From Cladopsammia gracilis (lineage: Eukaryota; Cnidaria; Anthozoa; Scleractinia; Dendrophylliidae): 64,000 nt of DNA. Location: contig JAJGOT010000241.1 in assembly GCA_022457155.1 (NCBI GenBank), positions 418,501-482,500 of the forward strand, read 5' to 3'. Shown one piece after another: positions 51,687-56,075 of this stretch. The notes beneath the pieces are model-generated. The model did not search any database, had not been told where the DNA came from, and saw only the letters and a list, made by a program, of their open reading frames with translations. How positions within the stretch are numbered: position 1 is the first letter of the stretch; each line of letters begins with the position of its first letter. A program made the position numbers and the translations under genes.

Positions 51687-53835
51687 CTAAATAATTAATC
51701 AAAACGTGGTAAACGGTAGGTAAAACCCAGTTGCACAAGGGATATTTTTTGACCGATAAAACTTTCTTTTAACTGTCACTTTCAATAGTGATTGACCTTA
51801 TGAAAGAAAATGAAAAGCACAGATTTTTATTGACTTTTTATAAATAAAACCACGCCTAAAATAACCGCGCTTGAAAAATGGGAGCGAGATCTCACTGGAA
51901 AGGATACATAGGAAAAATTATTTTAAGCAGCTCAAACTTAAATGCAAAGAAAAAAGCTTAAAGGATTGTATTACAAACTCGTACATAGAATACTTGTGTC
52001 CCAAAAAGAACTACATAATTACTAAGGAATTTCTGATACTCTAGACTGCAGATACTGTGGTCAACCAGTTTCGTTAGGTCACATTTCATTGAATGCAACC
52101 ATTCTAAACAATTCTTCAACAAAGTTTTGCAATATTACAATGAAGAAAATGTCGCCTCTTTGACTATAAGAGAGGGAGAACTACTATTTGGTAAAATCTT
52201 GAATAATGGACAGCTGCCTCTAGTTAAAAATCCTTAGGAAGCTAAATTATTGCATGCTATTTGCGAAATATTACCTCTACTACCTGAAACATAATAAAAA
52301 AGAAGTAGATCTAAATGAATTTAAAGTAAAGGCTAATTTTTAATACCGTGTTGGGAATAAGTAAGGCTTGAGGCAATATTTTCAATATAAAAATTAGCGA
52401 AAGGAACAAACGACGTTTCGACATCTTTGGGATGTCATTGTCAAGTAAAATGTGTAGGTTCTTGCATTATAAATATATCTACAATTATGCGCATAAGGTG
52501 AAAAATACGTTTAATGACAAGAAAAAGTGACTAATAGGAAACTGCGTTAATTAAACAAACAATTTTGCTCTGATTGAGTCTGACTGAGTACTGGCTTCAA
52601 TTCTCTGATATATAACATTTCATATATCAGACAGTGAAATTTATTCTTGCATTTCTTTAAGATGGTAAAATGGTCTTCGAGGTTCCTTGGCTCTATATTG
52701 TGTTCCTTCTTGATATGATTTCCAATAGACCAGTTCCGATATATTAAAATTCATACTTGGCTCCGAGGCTTAGGGGAATAAAAGATAAGAAATCACATTG
52801 AGGTTCAGCGTTGAATTATTCATTTCTTTTGTTTTATTCCTTTAAGCCTCGGAGCCAAGTATGAATTTTAATATATCGGAACTGGTCTATTCCGAATGAG
52901 CTCTGATGTTCGGCAACACATTGATATAAGTGCCGGCGAGTGTAGCCGACAAAGCTTGCATCGCACAAGCCACATTTGAATAAGTACACAACGCTTTGTT
53001 GGTTGATTAACGGACGCTTTTTGTCGCGCATCGCATGTTGGGAAAATTGCATAAAAATAGGAAGTAAAGAGTACTTTGCATTTATTAATACTAGCAATAT
53101 TATATACTAAGCATACCATGCCATGCCACTTCCTATTCACTCTCCACTGAAGAATTTTTATTTGGAAAATTTGACAATGATCAATTAGCGCGTTCCGATG
53201 AGACACTAAAAAAGTTAAATTCATGTTTGTTATTTGCAAAATATTATCCATACTGTCAAAATCTAAACAATAAACGAATAAATTTTGATAAAGTTAAGCA
53301 ACGAATTGCCTTCAAATTTCGCATTGAAGCCATTTCTTAGTTCAATTTCTTTAATTCTAAGGTATTCACTTAGCCCATATTTAACATGTCTTATTTTGAG
53401 AATATATGTTGTTGGTGTGTGTGTATCTTTTGTGTATGTCTCTTGTCGTGTGTAACTGTGTGTGTGTGGTAAATAATGTAATCGCATCTTTATTAGTGGT
53501 CACACCATCACCTATTATATTTGCACATATCATTTTGTAATGTACCATTATAATTTGTAACTGGATCTTGTCACTCTCGATAAAGATTTGCAGTTAGATA
53601 TAGCTCTTTGGCATACAAAGCTTTGCTTTCATGTCCAAATTGAGCACTGTATTAGGATGAGTCATTGCTGTAGCATTGCGCATAGCTCACTAGTTTTCTA
53701 GTTTGAGCACTCTGGCATGGCTTAGATGTTACCACATGTGTGGGACATTTGGGGTGGCTTTTAAAGCTATACCTCCATCCTAGCATCAGCGCTGCACTGA
53801 TGAGGCCCAGAAGGCCGAAACTGTACTGTCTGCAG

Positions 53836-53896
<61 letters not shown>

Positions 53897-54811
53897 TACT
53901 GTTCATACAGTTTGAGCACTCTCTGGATTGGGTGGAGAGCCTCATAAGAGGTGTTCACTATTGGCATATTGCTTCGCTCACTGCTTGCAGTTTGAGCACT
54001 CTCGTGACTCCACAATGCAATCCAACAATGTGTAACCGTACATCCTGTGCCCAAGTTCAGGAGTTGCCATAAAGCCATTATGGTAATAACCGGGAGGGCA
54101 CATTGTATACATATTTGTATGTCACGCTCACTGTTCATACAGTTTGAGCACTCTCTGGATTGGGTGGAGAGCCTCATAAGAGGTGTTCACTATTGGCATA
54201 TTGCTTCGCTCACTGCTTGCAGTTTGAGCACTCTCGTGACTCCACAATGCAATCCAGCAATGTGTAACCGTACATCCTGTGCCCAAGTTCAGGAGTTGCC
54301 ATAAAGCCATTATGGTAATAACCGGGAGGGCACATTGTATACATATTTGTATGTCACGCTCACTGTTCATACAGTTTGAGCACTCTCTGGATTGGGTGGA
54401 GAGCCTCATAAGAGGTGTTCACTATTGGCATATTGCTTCGCTCACTGCTTGCAGTTTGAGCACTCTCGTGACTCCACAATGCAATCCAACAATGTGTAAC
54501 CGTACATCCTGTGCCCAAGTTCAGGAGTTGCCATAAAGCCATTATGGTAATAACCGGGAGGGCACATTGTATACATATTTGTATGTCACGCTCACTGTTC
54601 ATACAGTTTGAGCACTCTCTGGATTGGGTGGAGAGCCTCATAAGAGGTGTTCACTATTGGCATATTGCTTCGCTCACTGCTTGCAGTTTGAGCACTCTCG
54701 TGACTCCACAATGCAATCCAACAATGTGTAACCGTACATCCTGTGCCCAAGTTCAGGAGTTGCCATAAAGCCATTATGGTAATAACCGGGAGGGCACATT
54801 GTATACATATT

Positions 54812-54856
<45 letters not shown>

Positions 54857-56028
54857 TATGACAGTTCAGTAGAATGGATTTCAAAAGCGCTCAACTCTAA
54901 TTCATTAGAGGAGCAAAGACAAATTTCATTGAATGCAGATCAGACTTCAGAAGATATTCATTCATTTGTCCACGATGTTGAGGAATTTTCTTCCTAAATT
55001 TGTTTTGACACTTGAATTCCAAGGAGGGTTGTACTAGACGATAGCGGATACAACTTTAAATTCACCTATGACCCACTGAACAACCGCACAAACACACGAA
55101 ACCGCAAGAGAGCTCGCCACCTCACATGGTACAACCCTCCTTGGAATTCAAGTGTCAAAACAAATTTAGGAAGAAAATTCCTCAACATCGTGGACAAATG
55201 TTTTCCAAAAAACCATCCCCTTCACAAGATCTTCAACAGACACACGCTTAAACTCAGCTACTCCTGCATGCCAAACATGAAATCCATCATCGCGTCACAT
55301 AACAAAACAGTCCTCTCCAATTACACGTCATCCCCGGTAACGGAACCCGTGAAAGAATGCAACTGCAGAGAGAAAGAACAATGCCCCCTCGAAGGACAAT
55401 GCCTCACAAACAACGTTGTGTACCAAGCGACTGTCACAACCGGCACTACAACTGAAACTTACGTAGGACTGGCAACGAACTTCAAAGAACGATATAGAAA
55501 TCACACAGCATCCTTCCGACACCACAAGAAAAGAAACGAGACTGAACTATCAAAACACATTTGGACCCTCAAAATGGCAAAGAAACCCTTCAATGTGAAA
55601 TGGAGGATACTAAGAAAATGTAAACCATATAATAATATTAGCAAAAAATGTAACCTCTGCCTGAATGAAAATTTTTTTATTATCTGTCAAAAAGAATTAT
55701 GTAGCCTTAACAAACGCAACGAACTAGCAAGTTCATGCCCTCACAGGAACAGATTTATACTCAAGAACTTCATAACGTAGCTGTCACACAGTAACGCAAC
55801 CCCTTATTCCGCTTAAGTATGTTATTGCGTCTATTTATATACCTCGTAGTTAATTTTGTTTATATATTGCATAGCAACGGTGTTAAATGCTTATAACCGC
55901 CAGTTTTGAAATGTACGGGTTATTCGTTAAAATTGCCTGATGAGTGTGGTCATCTTTTGACCATACGAAACAGTGCTGTAGCATTAAACGAATGAATATC
56001 TTCTGAAGTCTGATCTGCATTCAATGAA

Positions 56029-56075
<47 letters not shown>

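Larger units (their letters stand above)
54855..56034 (+). mobile_element. Penelope-like element, 5'-truncated with inverted 5' end
   Basis: The insertion lies between (AT)n tracts (54814-54854 and 56032-56071). Its body carries the end of the RT and a GIY-YIG domain, followed by a 3' region with a hammerhead ribozyme. The left part is inverted. About 54924-54966 is the complement of the 3' terminus (55990-56033), and 54968-55035 is the complement of 55129-55198. Such inverted or truncated insertions next to pseudo-LTRs are characteristic of Penelope-like elements. Confidence 0.85.

Noticed and set aside
53740..54774. Repeated 85-93-residue frames on both strands
   Set aside because: They repeat exactly with the 232-bp unit and show no coding features.
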